Part shown: positions 1 to 10,905 of the stretch, piece after piece | How the letters are laid out: the number at the start of each line of letters is the position of its first letter | Numbering within the stretch: the stretch's first letter is position 1 | Source: Cephalotus follicularis | Lineage: Eukaryota > Streptophyta > Magnoliopsida > Oxalidales > Cephalotaceae | DNA: 64,000 nt | Direction of reading: 5' to 3' | Assembly: GCA_001972305.1 (NCBI GenBank) | Contig: BDDD01000894.1 | Span: forward strand, 1 to 64,000 | Notes under the pieces: generated by a model | Databases searched by the model: none | Told to the model about the DNA's origin: nothing | The model's input: the letters and a program-made list of their open reading frames with translations, nothing else | Program-made: the position numbers and the translations under genes

Positions 1-2386
1 AAATACTACATAATACGGGATGTGATCCGTTCGATACAATACAAAATACAGTACATCATCAAGATTAAAATAACAACCTTAAAATACCAAAAGAAGCTCT
101 CCAAGCTTTAGCAGCAGTCTCCAAATGTCCTTGCTTAATCTGAAATTGTAGGGGTTAGCCGTTGTCCTCACTTGGCTAAGTAGGAAGATAATGCATGCTA
201 AGGAATATATGAATGCAACATGTCTGACAGTTTATATATTAAAATAACATTTAAATGTGCCAATATATATAAGCAATCATGCCAAGTGGCCATAAACAAT
301 CCATATGCAAGAATACCGTACAAGGGTACAATCAATTCAACACTCACTTGGGTGTCACATGTCGCTAACTCCTAGCACCGACTGTGCACCACCTAACTAT
401 CACCCTACACTCCGAAGATGATAGAAAAGGTAACACTTACTACCGGCGTTGGCGGGTATTTTAACAATCAATTTCTGCATTGCAGAACACTTGGGTGATA
501 CTCTGGCCAACTCCTGGCACCCAGAATCACATTCCGTAGTCAGTGACAACCTCCGTCACTCAACCACGGCACTAGCATAGACAATCAATACAATCATTTC
601 AATAATAATATTACATATATCAGCAATATGCAATATAAAAGTAGTTTTCTTTAGAAACTATAACAAGTCACTTATCATACATCTCTTCGGAGGAAAACGA
701 TCTCATTTCAATAGTGGTTTCCAATGTTGGGAAACAAAACAGTAGGTACCTCTCATATAGGAGGAAAATCAGTAGTTCATTTGGCAATAATCATTCATTT
801 GGAAATGATAGTTGATATCATAAGTTGTGCATATAGCACTTAGCTCGTTCCATATTTATAATTATGAAACCAATAAGTTTTGTAATAGTCACTAGTATAT
901 ACTAATTAACAGTAGCATATACAGAAACAATAACAATTCAAAACAATAGCAATTCAATCAATATCATGCTGTTTTACCCAGGACAGTCGAACAGTCGACT
1001 GTTTGGTTGAGTAGTCGACTGTTATGCAGAACAGTCGACTGCTTCTGCCCAGAAATGCAGGCAGTAGCAGATGATGCAGTTCAATGTTCAATTTCTAATG
1101 CTAATCAATCAATGCATCATACAGAAAATAAACATACATAGTATGCATAAAATATCTTCCATAAACATGTCATTACCCCTACCTCTGATTCCGAGTTAGG
1201 AATCGCAGTATCACCAGCACAGTCGAGCTGCACGTTCAATTGTCGAATCTTTTCGATAACCATTGAACCGAACCCGGATCTCGCCAATTGATCAATTCTT
1301 CAATGCCAAAACTAATTGCCACTCGCACACTGCACATACAACACATTTCCGTTACGTTCGACACACAAAACATTTCCGTCGCCGAAACGTCGACCGGATT
1401 CCAACCGACACAACCAGGCGACAAAACACCCATCAACGGGTTCCACATTGAACGGTGTACACAAAACCAGTCAAGACACACCGGGAATCGGTTCCGAACA
1501 CCGCGCCATGGCCGACAGTGAGTCGTGACTCACTGAGTCAACTCGCCGGACCTCCATAGGTCCGATCGCCACCCAAAAAGCCACACATTCAACAGTTCTA
1601 CACGTTAATGCCCGTGACTTGCCGAGACTCGGCGCCAAAAGCGCTGTCTCAGGCGGCCGTGAGTCGACTCGCTGAGTCGACTCAGCCTAGTGATTCCGGC
1701 TGATTCCGGCCGATTTCGGCCGAATCACGCCTCACCGGTGGTCAAGATGGCAAGAGCTAGCCATCTACAACAAAACCCAGGCCACCCGCGACGCTAACAA
1801 CGCCGGGAAACGCCGGGAAAGAGGCGCGACAGTGGCGGCAAGGAGAAGAAAAAGAAGAAAAAGAGAAGAAGGGGGAGGAGGTTACCGTCGATTGGAGGCC
1901 CTGGGTTGACCGGCGTGCTCTCCCGGTCCGGTAGCTGGCTCTGGCGTCCTCTCCCGTTCTCTCTGCCGATCTCTCTCCCAATCTCTCTCACACTCTCTCC
2001 CTGTTGCAGGCGCACAGAGCGCCTGCAATGTTTTTGTTGCACGGGCGCGTGATGCGCCCGTGTGTGTGTGTCTTCCTCCCTTTATTGTTTGTTGTTTTCT
2101 TTCTCTTTAGTATTTTCTGGTAAAATACTAAGGTACGGGTCCCGATTTTTCCGCAAATCGCGACATAAATTATCCAAACAACCACCAAAATAATCGCAAT
2201 AAAAATGCGAACATTCGGACTTTATTGTCGCGCATTAAAAAATAGATTTTATTAGCCGTCTTAGCTAACACGATTACGACTTCAACGCGTAATGCCTTTT
2301 TGTTACTCCGGACATCTATCGATTTTTATCGCAACTGTACACGTACCAATTTCATAATAATTATTTATGAAATTCGGGGCGTCACA
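1..2386 (-). mobile_element. LTR fragment, family A' (cut by window edge)
   Basis: On the minus strand the element begins TGTGACGCCCCG at 2386 and runs to the window edge, so its far end is not visible. Viral coding sequence starts directly at 2387. Positions about 20-860 align block by block with the solo LTRs at 8359-11073 and 40950-43217 (for example the segment around 140-180 and the one around 700-780), so this is a relative of family A. The middle (about 1470-2060) is GC-rich, carries GAGTCGACTC palindromes near 1660-1690 and a purine-rich run near 1830-1880, and differs from the other A copies. No retroviral-type coding sequence is present. The short open frames here are not supported as genes. 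Confidence 0.75.
983..1041. repeat. Cluster of CAGTCGACTG palindromes
   Basis: Perfect 10-bp palindromes CAGTCGACTG lie at 992-1001 and 1032-1041, with a one-base variant at 1012-1021 and a partial copy at 983-990. Spacing is 20 bp. The same decamer clusters in the other family A LTRs (9690-9800, 10815-10905, 42964-43045). Confidence 0.85.
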
Positions 2387-3635
2387 GAATTTTCCTCTTT
2401 CTTCAATTTGTAAATCTGGATAAGTTGGTCTGTAATAATATGAAGTTAGTGACTCAATTTTTAAGGGGTCAATTTTTGTAGTAGATAATTGTTTTGTAAT
2501 TTCTTGGACAGAGTCATCAGAGGATGTCTCAATTTCTTGAATAACATTTATTACTTTGTTTTTATCTTTGTGGGGAGTTCTTGGAGTGGATGTTGTAATT
2601 GTTATTGTTGAGGTATCTAATTCGGGACTATCAGGGACAATTTGTCTTAATCTTTCATTAATTTCACTGAGCGTTAATTGTTTTATTTGAGAAGAGGGAA
2701 TTTTATAAGGTGTGAATAAAGGTTTAATTTTTTGGTCTTGATTTTGTGTTTTTATCTTTTGACTTTTGTTTTATATTTTGGATGATATTTTCAATTCTAG
2801 AGAGTTGTGATCCTAATGTCTGGAGGTGTCTGTTTGTATAATTATTTTGTTAAATAATTTTATTGGTTTCGTGGGTTGCTTGATTATTACTTGTTTCATT
2901 TTGTAGTTTGAAGGGTGCAACTTGAATTTGATTATTTTGAATGTTAATTTGAATTTTTTCAGATGGTGGGTGAATAGCTTTTATAATTTTGCTATCAGAA
3001 GTTATCCATGTTGTAGTGGTTTTTTTATTCATAAATATTTTAAATTCTTTTTTATTATCTTGTATTTTTGGTATGTCGTTTTCTTTAATAATTTTTTCTG
3101 TTAAAATTTTTTCATTTTCAGGAATTTTTTCTTCTTCAAAATATTTTTTATTTTCTTGTTGATTTTTATAAATTGGTAAATAATCGAAAAACATAACATG
3201 AGCTTTGATTTTAATCATGTACTCATACCATGCTGTTCGAATATAATTTTGTTCAATTTCTGAATATTTTTGAAAGAATCTATATCTTTTTCGTAAATAT
3301 ATTTCTTGAAAAAAATCTTCTCTTATTAAATCTTTATTAATTTTAAATGGTTCATCAATTATAATTGCCATAAGCTGAGAAGGAGGTTTCATCTCAGAAT
3401 ATGTTAGGGAAATAGGTTCATTAATATATTGAAAATCATTTTGAGAATTTTGAGAATCACTTTGTGTATAAATTCCTTTTAAAATACTTGACTGACTTGA
3501 AATTTCAGATAATTTAGTTTTTGTATCAAAATAATTTGTTTTTCCAGATCTAATGCTAGAAGTTGAAGCTCTATGTGGTTGAAAATCATAATTTCTATCT
3601 AATATTTTAACACAAATATTTAAATAATTGTCCAT
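2387..3635 (-). pseudogene. Endogenous caulimovirid polyprotein fragment: linker to capsid N-terminus
   Basis: An open minus-strand frame runs from 3635 to an in-frame TAA at 2850-2852. It continues about 35 codons in the same frame to a second stop, then resumes in another frame to 2387, where an LTR truncates it. Visible blocks are an Arg/Ser-rich start, a charged segment with KRYRFFQKYSEIEQ and WYEYMIKI, then FFDYLPIY, a short coiled-coil-like stretch (LGSQLSRIENI), and an end with YYRPTYPDLQ. In florendovirus-like polyproteins such blocks lie between movement protein and capsid. The movement protein is missing: the frame meets leader sequence directly at 3636, so the ATG at 3633-3635 may be an accident of that deletion. 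Family assignment rests on remembered motif style, not a search. Confidence 0.75.
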
Positions 3636-3814
3636 TTCACTTCTTCAGATATAGTTTAAAACAAAGACTGGAATTTAAATACAGAATTGAAATACTAATT
3701 ATAGTGACTGAAAGTATATAAATGAATTGAAATTACTGGGGACCAGATAACTGGAATGATTTACTGAAATAAAATAAATTAATTGAGAGCAAATGATATG
3801 AAGAAGTGAAATGG

Positions 3815-4106
3815 AAAAGGTTCCACACTGGCAGGACGCTGTCCTATGTAGATGGACCATTTCAAATGCTAAATGTAAATTGTATTAATTTAAATAAAAA
3901 GACACCACACTGGAGGACGCAGTCCTATGTAGATGGGTCTTTTCAGTACTGAAAGTAAATGACTGAATTTAAAATTTAAGCCACCATTCTGTCAGGCGGT
4001 ACAACCGTCCTTATCGATGAGTCTTAAACAAAATAAAATAAAATACTTAAATTAACTCTCTCCACACTGTCAGACGGATTAACCGATCATGTCGATGGAT
4101 AAGTTA
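3815..4106 (-). other. Four-module hairpin array in viral leader, copy 1
   Basis: Four imperfect modules lie at about 3815-3862, 3897-3943, 3977-4027 and 4055-4106. Each has a conserved left block (CCACACTG, CAG), an inner stem (AGGAC-gct-GTCCT, GGAC-gca-GTCC, CGGT-aca-ACCG, CGG-attaa-CCG), a conserved right block ending GATGG, and an outer stem (best in module 2: AAAAGAC with GTCTTTT). The array lies between the minus-strand TATA box and the coding start, in the transcribed leader if that promoter is used. No known RNA family is recognised. Confidence 0.7.
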
Positions 4107-4116
4107 AATTTTATTT

Positions 4117-4171
4117 AATGAATAGTAAAAACTCAATGAATAGTGAATAGTAAACTCAATGAATAGTGATC
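4117..4171. repeat. AATGAATAGTGA-type short tandem repeat
   Basis: Imperfect units of the form CTCAATGAATAGTGAATAGTAAA repeat between the hairpin array and the promoter. The same array is longer in other viral leaders (7015-7165, 11638-11815, 19978-20165), so copy number varies between loci. Confidence 0.8.
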
Positions 4172-4533
4172 ATGATCGTAGAATAATACTTACTTGAAAA
4201 TTGATTGCATAAACTATGTACAAAGCTTACTTGTAAAAACACTTACATAGAAACTGGAGTATGTACAGACTTACTTGAAATAGTTGCCGGATCTTATGCC
4301 GGTATGCTTACAATACTTCAATACTGGTGGAGGGTTACAAGACTCAAATGTTTACACTTAGACTCTAAGTGTTTACAACTAGAGATAAAGGTTTTGGGGA
4401 ATTGGTTGGAGAATTGAAAGACTTGTGAAAAGGGTTTGAAAGAATTGTTTGTTGAAAGAAATTGTTCGTTGAAAGAAATTGTTTCTTGAAAACTTGCGTT
4501 TTTTCGCTCTGTTTGAATGTGTGAAGGAGGCTT

Positions 4534-4571
4534 CTTTATATAGGCCTTCGTGAGTGGAGTCTGACGTAATG
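4534..4571 (-). promoter_or_regulatory. Candidate pararetroviral promoter (TATA and as-1-like box)
   Basis: On the minus strand CCTATATAAA (4535-4544) forms a plant-type TATA box. TGACGTAAT at 4562-4570 resembles the as-1 TGACG element known from the CaMV 35S promoter, which works in either orientation. Transcription would run leftward through the leader and hairpin array into the coding frame at 3635. Start site and activity are inferred. Confidence 0.55.
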
Positions 4572-5141
4572 GATGTTGTCATCTTTGGTGAGTGGAGTCA
4601 CTATTCTTGACCTTTCTTCAAAGTTTGTTGAAGTGGAGTTGCTGTAGCTTGCTTTTACTGTTGTTGAACAGTTTCTTGTCTTCTGGAGTTTGCTGTAGCT
4701 TGTTGTTGGGAGGTTTCATCTCAGAATATGTTAGGGAAATAGGTTCATTAATATATTGAAAATCATTTTGAGAATTTTGAGAATCACTTTGTGTATAAAT
4801 TCCTTTTAAAATACTTGACTGGCTTGAAATTTCAGATAATTTAGTTTTTGTATCAAAATAATTTGTTTTTCCAGATCTAATGCTAGAAGTTGAAGCTCTA
4901 TGTGGTTGAAAATCTTAATTTCTATCTAATATTTTATCGCAAATATTTAAATAATTGTCCATTTCACTTCTTCAGATATAGTTTTAAACAAAGACTGGAA
5001 TTTAAATACAGAATTGAAATACTAATTATAGTGACTGAAAGTATATAAATGAATTGAAATTACTGGGGACCAGATAACTGGAATGATTTACTGAAATAAA
5101 ATAAATTAATTGAGAGCAAATGATATGAAGAAGTGAAATGG

Positions 5142-5433
5142 AAAAGGTTCCACACTGGCAGGACGCTGTCCTATGTAGATGGACCATTTCAAATGCTAAA
5201 TGTAAATTGTATTAATTTAAATAAAAAGACACCACACTGGAGGACGCAGTCCTATGTAGATGGGTCTTTTCAGTACTGAAAGTAAATGACTGAATTTAAA
5301 ATTTAAGCCACCATTCTGTCAGGCGGTACAACCGTCCTTATCGATGAGTCTTAAACAAAATAAAATAAAATACTTAAATTAACTCTCTCCACACTGTCAG
5401 ACGGATTAACCGATCATGTCGATGGATAAGTTA
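5142..5433 (-). other. Four-module hairpin array in viral leader, copy 2
   Basis: Duplicate of the array at 3815-4106 at offset +1327, with the same four modules and no visible change in the stems. Confidence 0.7.
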
Positions 5434-5860
5434 AATTTTATTTAATGAATAGTAAAAACTCAATGAATAGTGAATAGTAAACTCAATGAATAGTGATCAT
5501 GATCGTAGAATAATACTTACTTGAAAATTGATTGCATAAACTATGTACAAAGCTTACTTGTAAAAACACTTACATAGAAACTGGAGTATGTACAGACTTA
5601 CTTGAAATAGTTGCCGGATCTTATGCCGGTATGCTTACAATACTTCAATACTGGTGGAGGGTTACAAGACTCAAATGTTTACACTTAGACTCTAAGTGTT
5701 TACAACTAGAGATAAAGGTTTTGGGGAATTGGTTGGAGAATTGAAAGACTTGTGAAAAGGGTTTGAAAGAATTGTTTGTTGAAAGAAATTGTTCGTTGAA
5801 AGAAATTGTTTCTTGAAAACTTGCGTTTTTTCGCTCTGTTTGAATGTGTGAAGGAGGCTT

Positions 5861-5898
5861 CTTTATATAGGCCTTCGTGAGTGGAGTCTGACGTAATG
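5861..5898 (-). promoter_or_regulatory. Candidate pararetroviral promoter, duplicated copy
   Basis: Duplicate of 4534-4571: minus-strand TATATAA box and TGACGTAAT box with the same spacing. Confidence 0.5.
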
Positions 5899-6035
5899 GA
5901 TGTTGTCATCTTTGGTGAGTGGAGTCACTATTCTTGACCTTTCTTCAAAGTTTGTTGAAGTGGAGTTGCTGTAGCTTGCTTTTACTGTTGTTGAACAGTT
6001 TCTTGTCTTCTGGAGTTTGCTGTAGCTTGTTGTTG

Positions 6036-6660
6036 AAATGATGACTTTTCTTCGTAATTTACTGAGGGGGATTGCTTGTCTCTCCTCCATTAATTTTTTG
6101 TCTTTTGTTGTATTCGTCAGATATCTTCTTTTAGGAAATGTATCTTTCACTATCTTTGTGAATTAGTGAGGCTTCAGCTAATTGTTTTTCATAGGAGTCT
6201 ACTAGAATAGTAGAGTGGTTATGAATTTCAAAACGAATACGAATTATTGATTGGGATGAATAAATTTTTTGAATACGGTCTTCAGAAATTAGTCTGGAAA
6301 CATAAGGGAGATTATCATAATCCCAATCTGCTGCAATGGTTTTGGCTTTCCAGCGGCTAATTTGATATGCTAAAGGAATGGAGCAGTCCCATAGTTTTGC
6401 TGATTTCAGAATTGGTTTTGTGAATGCTCCACTTACTTGGATTAAATGTCAAGAGGGTTCTATTTCATTAATGAATTCTGGAGGTGTGGATTTGATACTT
6501 ACTTGGATGATAGGAAATCCACGATTTACTAGAAGATCAATTCCAACAAGTGCTAATTTTCTTCCTGAAAATTGTTGAATAAATATTGGCTTCTCATTGT
6601 TTGAATGGTTTTTACTATTTCTTCGAGGTTGTAATCTCTCAATTTTTTGAAAATAGTGTT
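6036..6660 (-). pseudogene. Viral C-terminal protein fragment (uncharacterised)
   Basis: Read on the minus strand from about 6655, the translation starts with a RDYNLEEIVKTI-like block and then jumps (central part deleted) to GIDLLVNRGFP, STPPEFI, LWDCSIPL, RWKAKTIAADWD and SEDRIQKIYS, ending with a basic stretch near 6040-6150. The same order of motifs occurs in the minus-strand frames at 12296-13230 and 20690-21900, where they follow the reverse transcriptase. Stops and a deletion break the frame. I do not recognise a named function. In caulimovirids this position can hold the transactivator or an unassigned second frame. The leader sequence begins abruptly at about 6661. Confidence 0.7.
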
Positions 6661-6706
6661 TTAAAGTAAATTAATTGAGAGCAAATGATATGAAGAAGTG
6701 AAATGG

Positions 6707-7000
6707 AAAAGGTTCCACACTAGCAGGACGATGTCCTATGTAGATGGACCTTTTCAAATGCTAAATGTAAATTACATTAATTTAAATGAAAAGACACCAC
6801 ACTGGAGGACGCAGTCCTATGTAGATGGGTCTTTTCAGTACTGAAAGTAAATGACTGAATTTAAAATTTAAGCCACCACTCTGTCAGGCGGTAGAACCGT
6901 CCTTATCGATGGGTCTTAAACAAAATAAAATAAAATACTTAAATTAACTTTCTCCACACTGTCAGACGGATTAACCGATCATGTCGATGGATAAGTTAAA
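6707..7000 (-). other. Four-module hairpin array in viral leader, copy 3
   Basis: The modules are those of 3815-4106 with some changes. In module 1 the loop changes from gct to gat while both stem arms (AGGAC and GTCCT) stay paired. The outer arm becomes GGACCTTTT, which pairs better with AAAAGGTTCC than in copy 1. Confidence 0.7.
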
Positions 7001-7014
7001 ATTTTGTTTAGTGA

Positions 7015-7165
7015 AAACTCAATGAATAGTGGATAGTAAACTCAATAAATAGTGAATAGTAAACTCAGTGAATAGTAATCATAATAGTGAAAACTCAATG
7101 AATAGTGAATAGTAAACTCAATGAATAGTGATCATAATAGTGAAAACTCAATGAATAGTAATCAT
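7015..7165. repeat. AATGAATAGTGA-type short tandem repeat
   Basis: Imperfect array of AACTCAATGAATAGTGAATA-like units with interspersed ATCATAATAGTG, clearly longer than the equivalent at 4117-4171. Confidence 0.8.
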
Positions 7166-7504
7166 AATCGTAGAATAATACTTACTTGAAAATTGATTGT
7201 ATAAACTATATACAAAGCTTACTTGAAAAAACACTTACATAGAAACTGGAGTATGTACAGACTTACTTGAAATGGTTGTCGAATCTTATGCCGGTATGCT
7301 TACAATACTTCAATACTGGTGGAGGGTTTCAAGACTCAAGTATTTACACTTAAACTCTAAGTGTTTACAAGTAGAGGGAAATGTTTTGGGGAATTGATTG
7401 GAGAGTTGAAAGACTTGTGAAAAGGGTTTGAGAGAATTGTTTGTTGGAGAGTTGTTGAAAGAAATTGCTTCTTGAAAATTTGCTTGATGAATGAGTAAGG
7501 AAGG

Positions 7505-7522
7505 CTTGGTATATATAGGCCT
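7505..7522 (-). promoter_or_regulatory. Candidate pararetroviral TATA box
   Basis: The sequence CCTATATATAC on the minus strand sits at the same place in the viral intergenic region as the TATA box at 4535-4544. The TGACG box seen there is not conserved here. Confidence 0.45.
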
Positions 7523-7654
7523 TGTTAAGTAGGTTTACTATTTGTGAATAGTAACTTGTTTAGTGGAGTTACTGTTCATGAATAGTATCTTGTCTTCTGA
7601 GTGCTTCAAATAGTGAATGGCGGCTACGATGTTGACGCTTCTGCCGCAATTTGT

Positions 7655-7925
7655 TGGTGCAGATAGTAGGTCTCATAATTTTTTAAAAATAGTGTTGGGA
7701 AAGAAGAATGCTCTTGAATTTCTTATCTCTATCTCAGTGGGAGATAAAGTGTTTTCTCCTATCTCAGTAGGAGATATAAGTTTTTTCTTTCTTGTTGGTC
7801 TGTCAAGTGATAGTGTTGCCATTGTGTCTGACATTTTTATGAATGAATGAAAGAATGAGCTCTTTTTATATGGGCTTAGATGAGTGGGATTACTGTAGGA
7901 AAATAGTATTTTCTTTGTAAATGGA
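7655..7925 (-). pseudogene. Viral SPTEI linker and start of C-terminal protein
   Basis: The minus-strand frame encodes NPTHLSPYKKSSF, FHSFIK, two copies of SPTEI, then NSRAFFFPNTIFKKL and a stop near 7673. This matches the internal part of the long frame at 21005-23143 (near its residues 350-430). The piece is cut at about 7925, beyond which the DNA belongs to an inverted capsid-like segment on the other strand. Confidence 0.7.
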
Positions 7926-9686
7926 ATCTTTACACACAATGTTCTCATACGCACAAAATAGAATTTAACAGCTTCGCATGCAAAAATTTTATCAACCACA
8001 TACAATAATTTTGAATGTTTTTCTAAATTATTTTAAACAATTTACGACATCATTTGATTTACCTATTTATAACTATTTTGATTACATGAATGTTTGGAAA
8101 AACACATTCCTTTTCCAAAACATTGAAGATAGACATTCATGGTTTTTCTGTTTCGACAAGACATTTAAGAAGCAAACTATTCCCTATTGGTTTGTAGACT
8201 GGTGGTGCTTCTATGGACCTATTGAAGAAATTTTACCCCCTCCCATTATAGAAGCATTTAGCACCTTTACAAAGTCTACTGAATCATTGACCTTGTGTCC
8301 AACAATGCTATCATTCTTTATCCATTGCAAGTTATCATGGATAATGTACTGGGATTATTGTCACACCCCGTTATTTCGGATCACGTCAAGACAAGCATAT
8401 GTGGTGATATCAGAATTAGGCATAAATAGTATTCCAGCACAATTCATAAATAAATTTGCGGAAGCATTCGATAAGACGAAATATAAAACAAGCCGTCCGC
8501 ACGTATCCCATACTACGTGCGGATAAAACCAACACTTATCGTTACATAAAAGGAAAAACAACACAACACAGGATGTGATCCGTTCAATACAATACAATAC
8601 ATCATAAAGGAAATAACAACCTTAAATCGACAAATAAGAAGCTCTCCAAGCTTCAGCGGCAATCTCCCGAGTCTTCGCTTAATCTGTAATTGTAGGGGTT
8701 AGCCGTTGTCCTCACTTGGCTAAGTAGGAAGATAATGCATGATAAGGAATATATGAATGCAACATGTATGACAGTTTATATCAAAATAACATTTAATGAG
8801 CCAATATATGAGCAATCATGCAAGGTGACCATAAACAGTACATATGCAATAATACCGCACAAGGGTACAATCAATTCATCCATCAATTGGGTGTCACATG
8901 TCGCTAACTCCTAGCACCAACTGCGCACCACATAACTATCCCCATTACACTCAGAAGAAGATAGATAGGGTAACATTTACTACCGGCGTTGGCGGGTAGT
9001 TTAACAATTAAGATCTGCAATGCAGACACATTTAGGTGATACTCTGGCCAACTCCTGGCACCCAGGATCACATCCGTAGTCAGTGACGTCCTCCATCACT
9101 CGGTTACGGCAATAAGCATAGACAATCCATTCAAGCAATTCAATAATAATATTACATATATCAATAATATGCAATATAAAAGTTATTTTCTATAGAAACA
9201 TATAACAAGTCATTTATCGTACATCTCTTCGGAGGAAAACGATCTCAATTCAATAGTGGTTTCCAGTTTGGGAAACAAAACAGTAGGTACCTCTCATATA
9301 GGAGGAAAATCAGTAGTTCCTTTTAAACAATAAGTGTTCATTTGAAAATGATAGATAATATCATGTATTGTGCATATAGCACATAGTTGATTCAATCATT
9401 GGAATATGAAACAGTAGGTTTATAACAGTCGTTGGTATATACTAATCATCAGCAGCATATACAGAAACAATATCACAATTCAGTGGTAATGCAAGGATTC
9501 TTGAAGAATAGCATTACATAGTCAATTCATATGCAACTCTCACAAGGAGTGCGTACATTGTTTAGTTTTGGAATGTAATTGTTTATGAGGCCAGGATTAA
9601 CTGTTCTAGTCAAGAAAATTGAGACCAGGTTCATTACATTCATAATTGAGGTCTTAAAGGGACTTATATCAGTAAAATTCCCAGAA

Positions 9687-9800
9687 CAGTCGGCTGCCCT
9701 CAAGAATAGCCGATTGCCTTGGTTGAGTAGTCGACTGCTTTGCCATGGCAGTCGACTGGATAGGTTGAGTAGTCGACTGCCATAAGGAGCAGTCGACTGC
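9687..9800. repeat. Cluster of CAGTCGACTG palindromes
   Basis: At least four copies or one-base variants of CAGTCGACTG lie between 9690 and 9800, some separated by TGGTTGAGTAG. It corresponds to the cluster at 983-1041. Confidence 0.85.
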
Positions 9801-10814
9801 CTCTGCCCAGAAAATACAGGCAGTAGCAAGTCATGCACTTCAAGTTCAATTTCCAATCAATTTCATGTAATCATGACCAAAAATAGACATACACAATATG
9901 CATACTATATCTTCCATAACATATCATTACCCCTACCTCAAATCGCTATCCGAAGATCAATTGAGTTTGATCTTTCTCTTTGAGTTTCAAGCCTTCTTTA
10001 CCAACAATCTTTCAATCCAGCAAGTTCAATCTATGTATGCATGTTTATGGACACATGCATTAGCACCAGTAGGTTTCAGTAATTACTTATAACAATTACA
10101 ATTCCAACAGTAGCTTAATCATCAAGTTCTCTAGGTCGTAACCTCCATTTAACAACTTCCTTTGAACTCTATGTCAACTATTATTCAATCTCGGATTCAT
10201 TGATCTTAAGTGTGTTGACAGAAGATGCATTTGCATTTAGGAAACCAATAAGCATATATCCTAACATTAACAACAACTATAATCCATTCTAGAGGTTATA
10301 GTCACCATTTCCACTTGATCCATGTACCAATTTCCTTTTCAATTCAAGAGGTTGTTAATCCTAAATATTGACAAAAGATATTCTACATTCTCCTAGCTAT
10401 TTTATCAACACATGGCAGTGAGTTTGAGTTTAAAAACTTACCAAGAGTCTAAAGCTTCCAAGTACTCCTTTGAGCTCTCTAAATCATTCAATGCAAGCTC
10501 CAATAATTCCACTCTTCCCTCAGTGTTTTCTAACACTCATTTCACCATTCAATCAGCTGATATAAGTCTCAAAGACTTTTGAATTCATCAGATTCCTTCT
10601 CTAAGCCACATGCACTCACTTTTCTCTCTTTTCTTTCCATCACATGCATCCCTCACTTCACCTTTCTCTCATTATTTTTCAATTTGTAGGTTGTAGGTCT
10701 GCAGAGAACATGTAAACATTCCCTTTTGCATGTTCTGGCAGGTGGTGAAACGCATGTGCCACACCTACCCACCTGTCATTCTTGTCCCTGCACATGCCAG
10801 GAGTCTGTCCTGGA

Positions 10815-10905
10815 TAAATCCAGTCGACTGGCTATAATGGGCAGTCGACTGCCTTCAACATGCACCAAACAGTCGACTGTTGCCCTGTGACAGTCGGCTG
10901 TTTGA
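10815..10905. repeat. Second CAGTCGACTG cluster in LTR A
   Basis: Copies CAGTCGACTG, GCAGTCGACTGC and ACAGTCGACTGT, plus a mutated CAGTCGGCTG, occur within 90 bp near the sense-strand start of this LTR. Confidence 0.85.

Larger units (their letters stand above)
3382..4708. repeat. 1327-bp tandem duplication, copy 1
   Basis: This segment and 4709-6035 are the same sequence at a constant offset of 1327 bp, with only a handful of substitutions seen by eye (for example near 3495, 3595 and 3655). The unit holds the 5' part of the viral linker frame, the whole leader with its hairpin modules, and the promoter. The junction at 4708/4709 joins promoter-upstream sequence to coding sequence. The near-identity points to a recent unequal exchange or replication slip. 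Confidence 0.95.
4709..6035. repeat. 1327-bp tandem duplication, copy 2
   Basis: Second copy of 3382-4708. It carries a second set of hairpin modules and a second promoter. Its coding part (4709-4960) encodes the same linker peptide on the minus strand, with a substitution near 4917. After 6035 the sequence diverges from copy 1 and enters a different viral coding piece. Confidence 0.95.

Noticed and set aside
3815-4106. Hairpin modules as hammerhead ribozymes
   Set aside because: Neither strand shows the CTGANGA and GAAA core together with a cleavage triplet in the right order.
8361-8597. Open frame on the minus strand near the LTR start
   Set aside because: Lies across LTR A sequence, has no motif and recurs only because the LTR is repeated.
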